DNA of 64,000 nt from Acidobacteriaceae bacterium (GCA_027449965.1 DAIDKP010000025.1:1-64000), one strand, 5' to 3'. Positions 43,660 through 52,733 are shown, numbered from the stretch's first letter. Notes: generated by a model not told the origin, from the letters alone. Numbers and translations are program-made.

Positions 43660-44864
43660 CCTCGCGTCGCTCCAGATGGATCAGCCCCCGTAAAAAATCC
43701 TTGCTTCCACAGATGACCGAGCTTGTCTCCATCTGCCATATATGCTTTGATTTGCTCGTCTTCAACAGCCTTTCTTATCTCTGTGTAACCGTTCTTCTTC
43801 ACCAGCCAGCAGACCTCTTCAATGCGTAGAGCGTTCAAAAAGTCCGGTGAATGCGTTGAAACCAGCACCTGACCGCCACGACGGGCATAGTCACGAAACT
43901 CCTCTGCCAGCTCGGTCATCAACGTCGGATAAAGCTGATTTTCCGGTTCCTCTACGCACAGAAGCGGATGCGCTCCCGGATCGTAAAGAAGCACCAGATA
44001 CGCAAACATCTTGATCGTTCCATCGGAAACATAACGATCCAGAAATGGCGTCTGAAAGGTACCATCCTTGAAACGCAATGTCAGATATCCATCCTCTGTA
44101 AGCCTTGGTTCCACATCGCTGATTCCCGGCACACGACGCTTCATCGCTTGCAGAATCGCATCGAATGTCTTCGGATGGTTTTCAAAAAGATACTGTGCAA
44201 CCCGCGGCAGGTTGTCTCCTGAATTCGATAGGTGCTCGGAATCTCCTGCCGCTTCTTTCCGCCCGCGCGCTGATTCAATATGGAAGTCCGAGACATGCCA
44301 GGATTCAATCAAAGCTCGAAAGGCATTTGCCGCTTTGAATCGTTCGAACTGTCCTAATCCTTTGATGGCCAGGGTATCAGGACTAACCGACTGCTGCTCC
44401 GTCTTCAGTTCACTGTCGGGAGCATGGAAGTCCTCTTCATTGGTGATCGCTTTTCCTTTGCCCTCAGTGAAGTCCAGAAAATGAAAAGGACTACCATATT
44501 GCCCGCGCTTGTAGCGCAAAAGCTCCCGTTTCACATAAGGCGCGTTCTCTCGCTGCGCTATTTCCAGTGAGTAGGTAACAAGCCGATCGACGCCCGTGAT
44601 CTTCATGCGAAACTGAATTTCGATGAGGATGCTGTCATGCCTTGGATCAGCTCCTCGGCTAAGCACCTCTGCAAACCGTCCACGCGCATCCAGAGCCTGT
44701 CGCACATTGTTCTTCAGGGAATCACGCAAAAATCCGAACAAATCAAACAGTGTGCTCTTACCTGTTCCATTAGCGCCAACCACCACCAGAAATTGCGGAA
44801 CGCCTGTCAGATGCACATCGCGAAATGCCTTGAAATTCTTCAATCGAATGGATTCAATACGCAT
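43656..44864 (-). CDS. AAA/ABC-type ATPase of a two-gene defence-like pair
   Basis: 402 aa from ATG 44864 (ribosome site GAGGAAA). Starts IESIRLKNFKAFRDV, the N-terminal strand of SMC/RecF-like ATPases; Walker A VVGANGTGKSTLFD, signature-like YVSDGTIKMFAYLV, Walker B LLCVEEPENQLYP with catalytic Glu, and switch His in LVSTHSPDFL. A helical insertion lies between (about 150-260). The family (AAA_15/AAA_21) is used as the sensor ATPase in Septu, PARIS and OLD-like systems. Co-translated with the DUF4276 gene. The AT-rich leader contains several TATA-like stretches. Confidence 0.85.
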   Translation of the reverse strand: MRIESIRLKNFKAFRDVHLTGVPQFLVVVGANGTGKSTLFDLFGFLRDSLKNNVRQALDARGRFAEVLSRGADPRHDSILIEIQFRMKITGVDRLVTYSLEIAQRENAPYVKRELLRYKRGQYGSPFHFLDFTEGKGKAITNEEDFHAPDSELKTEQQSVSPDTLAIKGLGQFERFKAANAFRALIESWHVSDFHIESARGRKEAAGDSEHLSNSGDNLPRVAQYLFENHPKTFDAILQAMKRRVPGISDVEPRLTEDGYLTLRFKDGTFQTPFLDRYVSDGTIKMFAYLVLLYDPGAHPLLCVEEPENQLYPTLMTELAEEFRDYARRGGQVLVSTHSPDFLNALRIEEVCWLVKKNGYTEIRKAVEDEQIKAYMADGDKLGHLWKQGFFTGADPSGATRG

Positions 44865-44930
44865 CAGTTTCCTCGGATTCTGCACTACCAGCATATATCC
44901 CGCCACAAAATATAGATTCGCCAACTTCGC

Positions 44931-44936
44931 TATACT
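44931..44936 (+). promoter_or_regulatory. -10 element for the small membrane protein/miaA unit
   Basis: TATACT, 24 bp before the ATG at 44961, a 5/6 match to the -10 consensus; the -35 region is weak. Confidence 0.35.
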
Positions 44937-44960
44937 GCCATTGCGTTCCCGACTCTTCTC

Positions 44961-45119
44961 ATGGCCCCCGAACCGTCTCGCCAGCCCGATCCATTCGCAG
45001 CCTTCCGTCGCTACCAGCGCTTTGGTCTGCTTCTGGTTGCGCTCGCCGTGCTGCTCTGGCGGCTCACCCAGGTACCGCGCGGCTGGTGGTTTCCCGCTGG
45101 CTGGTGGCGCTTGTGGTAG
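44961..45119 (+). CDS. 52-aa single-span membrane protein upstream of miaA
   Basis: Short gene read directly: ATG 44961 to TAG 45117-45119. Basic, Pro-containing N-terminus (PSRQPDPFAAFRRYQRF), one membrane helix (GLLLVALAVLLWRL) and a Trp-rich tail (WWFPAGWWRLW). Its end overlaps the probable GTG start of miaA (GTGGTAG), which suggests translational coupling. No known family; the Trp-rich end is unusual. Confidence 0.6.
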   Translation: MAPEPSRQPDPFAAFRRYQRFGLLLVALAVLLWRLTQVPRGWWFPAGWWRLW

Positions 45120-46114
45120 TCCATCCCACGGCCGATTCCAGCCCCACGCCAGATTCCGGCTCTGAATCGCTGGCCCTCGTGATCGCTGGTCCCACCGCGA
45201 GCGGCAAAACGGCTCTGGCTCTTGCCCTGGCGCAGGCGCTCGCTCCCGGCCTGGCTGCGGAGATCGTCAGTTGCGACTCGGTCGCCGTCTATCGCGGCCT
45301 GGAGATTGGCTCAGCCAAGCCCACCGCAGCCCAGCGCGCGCTTGTGCCTCATCACCTCCTCGATGTCGCCGATCCCGACTCGAACTTCTCTGCCGGCGAC
45401 TATGCCCGCCAGGCTCGCGCCGCCATGCGTGCCATCGCCGCGCGTGGCGCCGTTCCCATCCTCACCGGCGGCACCGGACTCTATCTGCGTGCCCTGGTGC
45501 AGGGTCTCTTTGCCGGTCCTCAACGCAACGACGATCTGCGCCAGCGCCTTGTCCGGCGACAGGCGCAACGGGGCCAAGGCTGGCTTCATCGCCTGCTCCA
45601 GCGCCTCGATCCCGTCGCTGCCGCGCGCATCCACGCCAACGACACACCCAAGCTCATTCGCGCCCTTGAGGTCACTCTTGCTGCCCGGCGACCCATGACC
45701 ACACAGCTTGCCGACGGTCGTGAACCGCTCACCGGCTTCCGTCTGCTTTGGATCGGGCTGGATCCGCCGCGCCCATCGCTCTATGCGCGCATCAACGCAC
45801 GTGCCGCGCAGATGTTCGACGATGGCCTGGTTGCGGAGACGGAGTCGCTGCTTGCCCGTTACGGACCCGTCCGCGCGCTCGATGCGCTCGGCTATCGCCA
45901 GGCTCAGGCACTCCTGCGCGGAGAAGTCGCTTTGCCGCAAGCCATCGCCGCGGCTCAGCAGGGTCACCGCAACTACGCCAAGCGCCAGATCACCTGGTTT
46001 CGCCGAGAACCGCAGATGCGCTGGATCCACGCCTTTGGAGACGACCCACAGACACTCCCCACTGCGCTTGCCCAAATCCAGGTGCAGCGACAATCCCCAA
46101 GCCGTTCCGAGTAG
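45113..46114 (+). CDS. miaA: tRNA dimethylallyltransferase MiaA
   Basis: Adds a dimethylallyl group to A37 of tRNAs reading U-starting codons. 333 aa if the GTG at 45113 is used; a longer GTG start at 45086 is possible. P-loop VIAGPTASGKTALA, SCDSVAVYRGLEIGSAKP (the usual DSMQ/RVYR loop, here DSVAVYR), TGGTGLYLRALVQGL and the tRNA-contact block GHRNYAKRQITWFR identify it. About 15-20 aa longer than typical at the N-terminus, so the start may be internal. Confidence 0.93.
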   Translation: MVVHPTADSSPTPDSGSESLALVIAGPTASGKTALALALAQALAPGLAAEIVSCDSVAVYRGLEIGSAKPTAAQRALVPHHLLDVADPDSNFSAGDYARQARAAMRAIAARGAVPILTGGTGLYLRALVQGLFAGPQRNDDLRQRLVRRQAQRGQGWLHRLLQRLDPVAAARIHANDTPKLIRALEVTLAARRPMTTQLADGREPLTGFRLLWIGLDPPRPSLYARINARAAQMFDDGLVAETESLLARYGPVRALDALGYRQAQALLRGEVALPQAIAAAQQGHRNYAKRQITWFRREPQMRWIHAFGDDPQTLPTALAQIQVQRQSPSRSE

Positions 46115-46116
46115 CT

Positions 46117-47565
46117 TCACCCCGCCAGCGGCAGACACAACTCCACGATCAATCCTCCACCGACCGCATTGCGCGCCTTCACCTGACCCCCGTGCAGCCG
46201 GACCGCCCGCTCGGTGATCGCCAGCCCCACCCCATATCCTCCGGTCGAGCGCTGTCGCGCCAGATCCAGCCGATGAAACGGGCGAAAGATCGCCTGCAAC
46301 TGATCCTCCGGCACTCCAGGTCCGCAATCCTTCACGGCAACCACGGCAAAGTCCCCCTGCAACCACTCTTCCCGTCGCAGCGATACTATCACCACGCTGC
46401 CTTCCGAGGTATAGGCGATTGCATTGCGGATCACATTCTCTGCTGCGCGCGTCAGCAGCATGGGGCTGCCCAGAATCGTCGGTCCGGTTCCGCACGCATC
46501 CTCAAAGACCACGCTGCAGCCACGCCGCTTCGCCTCATACTCCATATCCGGCAGCAGTCCGCCGAGCAGTTCTCTCAGCGACACCGCTTCCTTTTCCGGC
46601 AGCTTCTTCGCCGACTCCAGGGAAGACAGGCTCAGCAACTGTCCGATCAGGTCGTTCAGCCGCTCCGTCTCCCGCCCGATTCGATCCAGCTGATCCCGCA
46701 GCAGTCCACAGTTCGTTTCGCTCTCCGTGCCTTCCAGTTGGACCGCCGCCTCATCCGCTTCCTCGCGCGCCAGTTCCAGCGCCACGCTCAGCCGTGCCAG
46801 CGGCGACCGCAGCTCGTGCGAAACATCCCGCAGCAGCAGCTTCTGCACATCCACCAGCTGCTCCAGCCGCTCGGCCATCTCGTTGAAATCCACCACCAGG
46901 CCCCGAAGCTCGTCTTTTTCCGCCTGTTGCGCCGCGGGCCGCAGCCGCCTGGGCCAGTTCACACGCGCGCGCAGATTGCCCTGCGCCAGCTCGCGCGCCG
47001 CCTCACGCAGCAGCCCGATCGGTCGCGTCATCATCCGTGTGATGAAAAAGGTCACAATCAGCGAGACAATCAGGCTGATCGCCAGGCGCGGCAGCATCTC
47101 CCGATAGGGAATGTAAATCTGCCTCGGATAACTGCCACGCAGAATGTAGACGTAATGCTGACCGCGCGCATTATCCGCCAGCACACCCTGCATGTAGCTC
47201 GCTGACCCCTGCCCATGCACCATGTAGCCGTATCGGCGTACCTCCGCCACACGCCGGGCATAGGGCGTTGCGTCCATCGACTGACACAGCAGATGGTTCT
47301 GCGGATCAAAGAGCAGCGCCGGCTGGTCGCCCGGTGCCGGTGTCTCGATCGGAAAGATGCTCGGCACAGCCTTCAGCGCCGCGCACCCACCCGTCTCATA
47401 GGCGCGAATCGAAAGCCGCGCATTCGACTCCATCTGGGCAAAGGCCGACGTATACACCGCCTCCGTCGTCCGAAACTGGTTCATCAAAAACAGCAGTGTC
47501 GAAACGAAGATCAGCGCCTCAATCGTCCAGAAGGCCAGAAACAGTTTGATAAACGTGCTTCGCAT
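46117..47565 (-). CDS. Sensor histidine kinase, CpxA-like
   Basis: 482 aa. TM1 at about 7-29, periplasmic sensor (about 30-160) with two Cys (GGCAAL and HLLCQS), TM2 at about 165-185, HAMP domain, H-box LRDVSHELRSPLARLSVALE, N-box ENVIRNAIAYT, G1 DCGPGVPED and G2 GGYGVGLAITERAV. The H-box is like that of CpxA. Gene lies 4 bp after its response regulator. Probably an envelope-stress sensor; the stimulus is unknown. Its 3' end nearly abuts the convergent miaA gene. Confidence 0.93.
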   Translation of the reverse strand: MRSTFIKLFLAFWTIEALIFVSTLLFLMNQFRTTEAVYTSAFAQMESNARLSIRAYETGGCAALKAVPSIFPIETPAPGDQPALLFDPQNHLLCQSMDATPYARRVAEVRRYGYMVHGQGSASYMQGVLADNARGQHYVYILRGSYPRQIYIPYREMLPRLAISLIVSLIVTFFITRMMTRPIGLLREAARELAQGNLRARVNWPRRLRPAAQQAEKDELRGLVVDFNEMAERLEQLVDVQKLLLRDVSHELRSPLARLSVALELAREEADEAAVQLEGTESETNCGLLRDQLDRIGRETERLNDLIGQLLSLSSLESAKKLPEKEAVSLRELLGGLLPDMEYEAKRRGCSVVFEDACGTGPTILGSPMLLTRAAENVIRNAIAYTSEGSVVIVSLRREEWLQGDFAVVAVKDCGPGVPEDQLQAIFRPFHRLDLARQRSTGGYGVGLAITERAVRLHGGQVKARNAVGGGLIVELCLPLAG

Positions 47566-47569
47566 CGCT

Positions 47570-48298
47570 TCAGGCTCCGCGTCTCACGCTCGCCGAGGGC
47601 ATCGCAAGCTGATATCCAATCGCGCGAATCGTCTTGATCCGCTCGCCCTCGCCGGCTGCGTCCTCCAGCTTGCGGCGCAGCCGACTCACATGCATATCCA
47701 GGCTGCGATCAAATGGATGAAATTTCCGGTCCAGCACCATCTCCGTCAGCGACTCGCGCGTCAGCACCTGTCCCGGCGCGCTCACCAGCGCACGCAGCAG
47801 CTCAAACTCCACATCCGTCAGCTCCAGCGAAACGCCTTTGCAGCTTGCCGTCCGCGCACCGGTATCCATCGCAATCCCGGCTGCTTCCAGATACGCTGCG
47901 CCTGACTCCGCCGGCGCATGGGATACGCTTCGCCGCAGAATCGCCCGCACGCGCGCCAGCAGCTCGCGCGGATTGAATGGCTTGGGCAGATAGTCATCCG
48001 CGCCAATCTCCAGCCCCACAATCCGGTCCACATCCTCGCCGCGCGCGGTCAGCAGCAGCACGCTCACCTGCGAACGCGACCGCAGACGCCGCAGCACCTC
48101 AAAGCCATCCATCCCCGGCAACATCACATCCAGCAGCACCAGCGCAAACGGCTCGCTCAGTGCACGCTCCAGTCCGGCTTCGCCACGATGTTCCGTCCTC
48201 ACCGCAAAACCATGACGACTCAGATAATCCTCCAGCATTCCGGACAGTTCCATATCGTCGTCAATCAGCAGGATCGGTTCCATGATTTCTGCGCTCAT
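47570..48298 (-). CDS. OmpR/CpxR-like response regulator
   Basis: 242 aa. Receiver domain with ILLIDDDMEL, phospho-acceptor Asp in LVLLDVMLPGMDG, LLLTARGEDVDRI and YLPKPFNPRELLAR; C-terminal winged helix of OmpR type (LTDVEFELLRALVSAPGQVLTRESL, then DMHVSRLRRKLED). Strongly resembles CpxR. The start may be ATG 48298 or the internal ATG 48283. Tandem decamer repeats upstream fit autoregulation by direct-repeat binding. Confidence 0.95.
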   Translation of the reverse strand: MSAEIMEPILLIDDDMELSGMLEDYLSRHGFAVRTEHRGEAGLERALSEPFALVLLDVMLPGMDGFEVLRRLRSRSQVSVLLLTARGEDVDRIVGLEIGADDYLPKPFNPRELLARVRAILRRSVSHAPAESGAAYLEAAGIAMDTGARTASCKGVSLELTDVEFELLRALVSAPGQVLTRESLTEMVLDRKFHPFDRSLDMHVSRLRRKLEDAAGEGERIKTIRAIGYQLAMPSASVRRGA

Positions 48299-48636
48299 CC
48301 CCTTTTCTTTCTACGCCCTCTGCTGCCGCAATGCCGTAACACTTTGTAACACGGCACCGATGAACCGCTTTACACTTCGTTACAATTCGTGACGTTTCGT
48401 GACCGCGCTCGCCATCTCCCAATGCTTCACTGAAAGTACTGGAAGTGTAGTTTTTTTCAGCGGGGAAGTTCGGCTTTCATCTTCTGTTTTGTTTCCGCAC
48501 ATCCGATCGCGAGTCTCATGTGCCCGTCCTTCCCTGATCTTTCTGCTCTGGCTCACCCTTGCGCGGGTGTGTTGCCCTGCTGGTGGATGCGCAATCGATG
48601 GGATCAAGTCGATCTGACTTCAATAGGAGAAACCAG
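48299..48636. other. Divergent control region of the CpxR-like operon and ECF sigma gene
   Basis: About 340 bp without a gene. The half near the response regulator holds the decamer repeat array (48336-48403). The part near the sigma gene has no clear element apart from its ribosome site. Confidence 0.55.
48336..48403. promoter_or_regulatory. Tandem 10-bp direct repeats upstream of CpxR-like gene
   Basis: GTAAC occurs at 48336 and 48346, ten bp apart. From 48364 there are four decamers in a row, ending CTTTAC, CGTTAC, CGTGAC and CGTGAC at 48373, 48383, 48393 and 48403; the last three share TTCGTKAC. Helical-turn-spaced direct repeats of GTAA/C type are the usual binding sites of OmpR/CpxR dimers. 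Confidence 0.6.
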
Positions 48637-49230
48637 ATGAAATCTTCCCCCCACGAACTCATCGAAGCCTGTCGAAGAGGCGACAACACCGCATGGTCCG
48701 AGTTGCTCCGCGGCAGCCGCGGCCTGGTCTACTCCATCTGTGCGCAATACACCACCTCGCCCGAAGACGCCGATGATCTCGTTCAGGAAGTGCTGCTCCG
48801 CATCTGGCAGCGCCTGGCAGACTACGACCCCTCACGCGGCGAACTCAAGGCATGGATCGGTACCCTCACGCGCAACCTGTGCGTGGATACCTGGCGACGC
48901 TCCTCGATGCAGCGCTCGACCGTCTCCCTCGACGCGCCTGTTCACGAGGACGAGCCGTCCATTAGCCAGCGCATCGCCGATCCACACCCCTCCCCCGAGC
49001 AGGCTGCCGCACACGCCGAACTGCGCCAGATCGTCTCCCGGTCCATCCGTCACGTCGCGCCGGAGATGCAGACCGTCGTCAGCATGCGCCTGCTCGACGA
49101 GTTGGAGAACGAAGAGATCTCCAACCGCCTTCGCATTCCAGCCGGAACCGTCAAATCCCGCATGAGCCGCGGGCGCTCTCAGCTCGCCGGTATGCTGCTG
49201 CCGGTGCGCGCAGCCCTCGGCGCCGCCTGA
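48637..49230 (+). CDS. ECF-type RNA polymerase sigma factor
   Basis: 197 aa from ATG 48637 (ribosome site AGGAGA). Region 2: DADDLVQEVLLRIWQRLADYDPSRGELKAWIGTLTRN with the -10 recognition helix; region 4: EISNRLRIPAGTVKSRMSRGRSQL as helix-turn-helix. Linker contains many Pro/Glu residues. No anti-sigma gene follows, which is unusual for classical ECF factors; the neighbouring CpxRA-like system is divergent. Regulon unknown. Confidence 0.94.
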   Translation: MKSSPHELIEACRRGDNTAWSELLRGSRGLVYSICAQYTTSPEDADDLVQEVLLRIWQRLADYDPSRGELKAWIGTLTRNLCVDTWRRSSMQRSTVSLDAPVHEDEPSISQRIADPHPSPEQAAAHAELRQIVSRSIRHVAPEMQTVVSMRLLDELENEEISNRLRIPAGTVKSRMSRGRSQLAGMLLPVRAALGAA

Positions 49231-49303
49231 GCCCACCTCAACCAGAATCCGTGCCTCGCAAAATACGCTTCACGCTCGGGCAGTACTGCTTTGGCTACAG
49301 CAC

Positions 49304-49334
49304 AAACGGGCTACGCGTAGTGCGTAGCCCGTTT
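49304..49334. terminator. Bidirectional terminator
   Basis: Perfect 13-bp stem (49304-49316 with 49322-49334), five-base loop, flanked by A and T runs, between the convergent sigma factor gene and the metallo-beta-lactamase-fold gene. Confidence 0.9.
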
Positions 49335-49352
49335 TCCCGTTCTCTTTCAGCT

Positions 49353-50453
49353 TTACTGCGCAGGATAGCGCTTCGTAACGCCCGTTCGCTGGTTCGTCAC
49401 CGCAAAGCTTCCGTCACGCGACACCGTCAGATCGATCCTGTACCCGGCGTCCTTCGCCTGCGGATCCTTCGCGCGATCCAGATTCGCGATGTAGGCATCC
49501 GGCGCATTCCACTTCGCCCCACCCTCCATGGAGTAGTGCAGCTGCCACCAGTTCTCCAGCCCGGGATCAGACTTCAGCGTCCTGAACGTCGGCGTCGAAC
49601 CACCCTTCAGCGCGCCATTGTCCATAATCGCAATTCTCGGATGCAGCGCGTCCACCAGCGCCGGGCTGGAGCTTGGATACCAGCCATGATGGCTGACCAC
49701 CAGAATCTGCGCCGTTCCCAGCTTGTTTACCGGGCACATCAGCTCCACTTCCTTGTCGCTCGTCAGGTCGCCCAGGTCCACGATCCGCACCTTGCCAAAC
49801 TGGAGCACCATCCCCAGCGACCGTGAGTTCTCCGTCTCATCATGCGGATACTTCGGCAGATTTGCACAATACGGATTCACCTGTCCCGCGCCCGGCAGCG
49901 GATGGTCGATCACCTTCCAGTCCGCCGTCACCGCCGTAGCCTCAAATCCCGGCACCGGCAGCTTCTCGCCCGGCTTCATCACCACACGCTTCACGTGATG
50001 CTCGTCCAGCGCCTTCAGATACGCGGCATAGTTTCCTGACACGTCCTGGGTCTGCTCCCGATACAGACCATGATCCAGAAACTCGCCCACCGGAATCCGC
50101 GCCAGCAACTGCGGCACACCGCCCACGTGGTCATCGTGAAAGTGTGTAATCAGCACGGCGTCGATGCGCTTCAGCCCGGCCTGGTGCGCTGCGGCCACAA
50201 TGCGATTCGCATCCCGGCCATCGTGATCTGCCCATCCCGTATCCACCAGCAGGCTGCTGCCCGTCGGCGAAACAAACAGCGTCGATTGCCCACCCTCCAC
50301 GTCCATGAAAAACACCCGCAGTTTGCCGCTGGCTTGTTTTGCACCCGATGCACTCTGTGCCACCGCACCCGTCATCATGCACCCCAGCAGCGCCGCGCAG
50401 ACCGCCGCAGCCCCCGGCATCCGACTCGCCCAACCCGAATGGCTCTTTGCCAT
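49353..50453 (-). CDS. Secreted metallo-beta-lactamase-fold hydrolase (ComEC-like domain)
   Basis: 366 aa from ATG 50453 (GGAGG six bases upstream). Signal peptide (AAAVCAALLGCMMTGAVA), then FFMDVEGGQSTLF, the start of the ComEC/Rec2-type MBL domain, ITHFHDDHVGGVP (the HxHxDH zinc motif), DLGDLTSDKE and VSHHGWYPSSS with further ligands. The family includes nucleases, phosphodiesterases and unknown hydrolases; as a free secreted enzyme without ComEC membrane parts its substrate is open. Confidence 0.9.
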   Translation of the reverse strand: MAKSHSGWASRMPGAAAVCAALLGCMMTGAVAQSASGAKQASGKLRVFFMDVEGGQSTLFVSPTGSSLLVDTGWADHDGRDANRIVAAAHQAGLKRIDAVLITHFHDDHVGGVPQLLARIPVGEFLDHGLYREQTQDVSGNYAAYLKALDEHHVKRVVMKPGEKLPVPGFEATAVTADWKVIDHPLPGAGQVNPYCANLPKYPHDETENSRSLGMVLQFGKVRIVDLGDLTSDKEVELMCPVNKLGTAQILVVSHHGWYPSSSPALVDALHPRIAIMDNGALKGGSTPTFRTLKSDPGLENWWQLHYSMEGGAKWNAPDAYIANLDRAKDPQAKDAGYRIDLTVSRDGSFAVTNQRTGVTKRYPAQ

Positions 50454-50639
50454 GCTCATCCTCCCCAGTCCTTTTGCGACAGCCTGCGCCGCTTCCGCCA
50501 GGCACACCGATTCTATCGCGCCGCGCAGCCGCCCAGCAGCCCACCCATCACGTCGCCCATCACGTTAAGATACAGGCTGGGTTTCTGCAACCCTGCGCGC
50601 TCAACCGTGCAGTCGGTGCATCGTCTTCAGGAGTCAGCA

Positions 50640-52733
50640 ATGTCCCTCTCGCGTCGTCCTCTGCTTGCCCTCGCGCTTTGCGCATCCGCGATCACTCCTT
50701 CCTTTGCCCGCAACGCGCAGACACAAGCGCCCACTGCCACCGAAGCAGGCATTCCGCAGCCGGCCAGCGTTCAGCTTCAGCCCGGAACGATCCCGCCCGG
50801 AACGACCCAGCCCGGATTCCTGCTGCTCGATGGCCGCTTCCACGTCCAGCTCACCGGATACACCGAACCGCGCCTCGACCGCGCCCGCGATCGCTTCCTC
50901 GATCACCTCACCGCCCAAAGCGGCATTCTCTTCGGACTGGAGCCAACCGGCAACGCGCCCGCCCTCGTCATCCACACCAACAAGCCCAGCGCCCCCGTGC
51001 AGAAGCTCGGCGAGGACGAGAGTTATCAGCTCATCGTCGATGCCCATGGCGCACAGATCACAGCCGCCAATCCACTCGGTGCCATGCACGGTTTGCAGAC
51101 CTTCCTTCAGATGGTCCAGAGCACGCCACAAGGCTTTGCCGTCCCCTTTGCCACCATCACCGATCAGCCGCGCTTTCCCTGGCGCGGACTCATGATCGAC
51201 TGCTCGCGTCACTTCATCCCGCTGCCCGTCCTCCTGCGCGATCTCGATGCCATGGAAGCCGTCAAACTCAACGTCTTTCACTGGCATCTCTCCGACGATC
51301 AGGGATTCCGCGCCGAGAGCAAAGTCTTTCCGCTCCTGCAGGGCAAAGGCTCCAACGGCCAGTTCTACACGCAGGCCCAGATTCGCGAGGTCATCGCCTA
51401 TGCTCGGGATCGCGGCATCCGCGTCGTGCCGGAGTTTGACATGCCCGCCCACGCCACAAGCTGGCTTGTCGGCTATCCCCAACTCGGCAGCGCAAAGGGG
51501 CCATACTCCATCGCCGACCGCTTCGGCGTCCTCGACGGTGCCATCGATCCCACGCGCGAAAGCACCTATCTCTTCCTCAACCGCTTCCTCGCCGAGATGA
51601 CCGCGCTCTTTCCCGACGCCTACTTCCACATCGGCGGCGACGAGTGCAACGGCAAGGAGTGGGATGCCAACCCGCGCATCCAGCAGTTCATGCGTCTCCA
51701 TCACATCAAGGACAATGCGGCGCTGCAGGCCTACTTCACCGCTCGCGTCGAAAAGCTGGTCGCAGCGCACGGCAAAATCGTCGAAGGCTGGGATGAAGTG
51801 CTCCAGCCTAACACGCCCAAACAGGTCGTCATCCAGTCCTGGCGCGGTCGTGAATCGCTGCTCCGCGCCGCACAACAGGGCTATCGCGCGTTGCTCTCGA
51901 CCGGCTACTATCTCGACCTCAATCAAAGCGCGGCCCAGCACTACAGCGTCGATCCCCTCGCCGGAATCGCCGACAAGCTCACCGCCGCGCAACAGCACAA
52001 TATTCTCGGTGGCGAAGCCGCCATGTGGACCGAGTACGTCGACGGCCAGACCATCGATTCGCGCCTCTGGCCCCGTCTGGCCGCCATCGCTGAGCGGCTC
52101 TGGTCCCCGGCAGACGTCACCGATATTCCCAGCATGTATCAGCGGCTCGACACCTTCCGCACACAACTCGCCGCCTGGGGCATCAACCCGCGCGCCACCA
52201 CCGAAACCATGCTCGAAAGCATCTCCGGCGATCCCAACCCATCCGCGCTCCGCGTCCTCGCCTCCGCCGTCCAGCCGCCGCAGGGATATCAGCGCGGTGG
52301 CCTGCGACCTGCCTTCACCTACACGCCGCTCAATCATCTCGTCGATGCCATTCCGCCGGAGAGTGATGCAGCGCGGAAATTCCAGTCGCTCGCCACCGCC
52401 ATCGCCGCCGGAGACGCAAACCCGGCGCAGTGGCAGCAGGCGCGCTCCATGCTCACGCAGTGGCGCGGAAACCAGCAACAACTGGCTCCCACGCTTGACC
52501 GCTCTCCGCTCACGGCTGAACTTGCACCCGTCTCCGCAACCCTCAGCCAAGTCGCCGCCATTGGCCTCGATGCCATGCTTGAGATCGAGAGCGGCCAGCA
52601 CTCCAACGCCCAGATGACCACCGAGTGGCTCGCCGAGCTGAAAGCCGCCGAAACACCGCAGGCCGTGCTCATCCTGCCCATCGTCGCGCCCGTACGAGCA
52701 CTCGTCCAGGCCGCTGCACAGCCGGCAAACTAG
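50640..52733 (+). CDS. Beta-N-acetylhexosaminidase, glycoside hydrolase family 20
   Basis: 697 aa from ATG 50640 (ribosome site AGGAG). Signal peptide (LLALALCASAITPSFA), GH20b helper domain with YQLIVDAHGAQITAANPLGAMHGLQTF, then the TIM barrel: FPWRGLMIDCSRHF, LNVFHWHLSDDQGFR and the catalytic pair Asp334-Glu335 in HIGGDE. Removes terminal GlcNAc/GalNAc from chitin, peptidoglycan or glycan chains with substrate-assisted catalysis. An extra C-terminal helical region of about 150 residues follows the barrel. Confidence 0.96.
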   Translation: MSLSRRPLLALALCASAITPSFARNAQTQAPTATEAGIPQPASVQLQPGTIPPGTTQPGFLLLDGRFHVQLTGYTEPRLDRARDRFLDHLTAQSGILFGLEPTGNAPALVIHTNKPSAPVQKLGEDESYQLIVDAHGAQITAANPLGAMHGLQTFLQMVQSTPQGFAVPFATITDQPRFPWRGLMIDCSRHFIPLPVLLRDLDAMEAVKLNVFHWHLSDDQGFRAESKVFPLLQGKGSNGQFYTQAQIREVIAYARDRGIRVVPEFDMPAHATSWLVGYPQLGSAKGPYSIADRFGVLDGAIDPTRESTYLFLNRFLAEMTALFPDAYFHIGGDECNGKEWDANPRIQQFMRLHHIKDNAALQAYFTARVEKLVAAHGKIVEGWDEVLQPNTPKQVVIQSWRGRESLLRAAQQGYRALLSTGYYLDLNQSAAQHYSVDPLAGIADKLTAAQQHNILGGEAAMWTEYVDGQTIDSRLWPRLAAIAERLWSPADVTDIPSMYQRLDTFRTQLAAWGINPRATTETMLESISGDPNPSALRVLASAVQPPQGYQRGGLRPAFTYTPLNHLVDAIPPESDAARKFQSLATAIAAGDANPAQWQQARSMLTQWRGNQQQLAPTLDRSPLTAELAPVSATLSQVAAIGLDAMLEIESGQHSNAQMTTEWLAELKAAETPQAVLILPIVAPVRALVQAAAQPAN

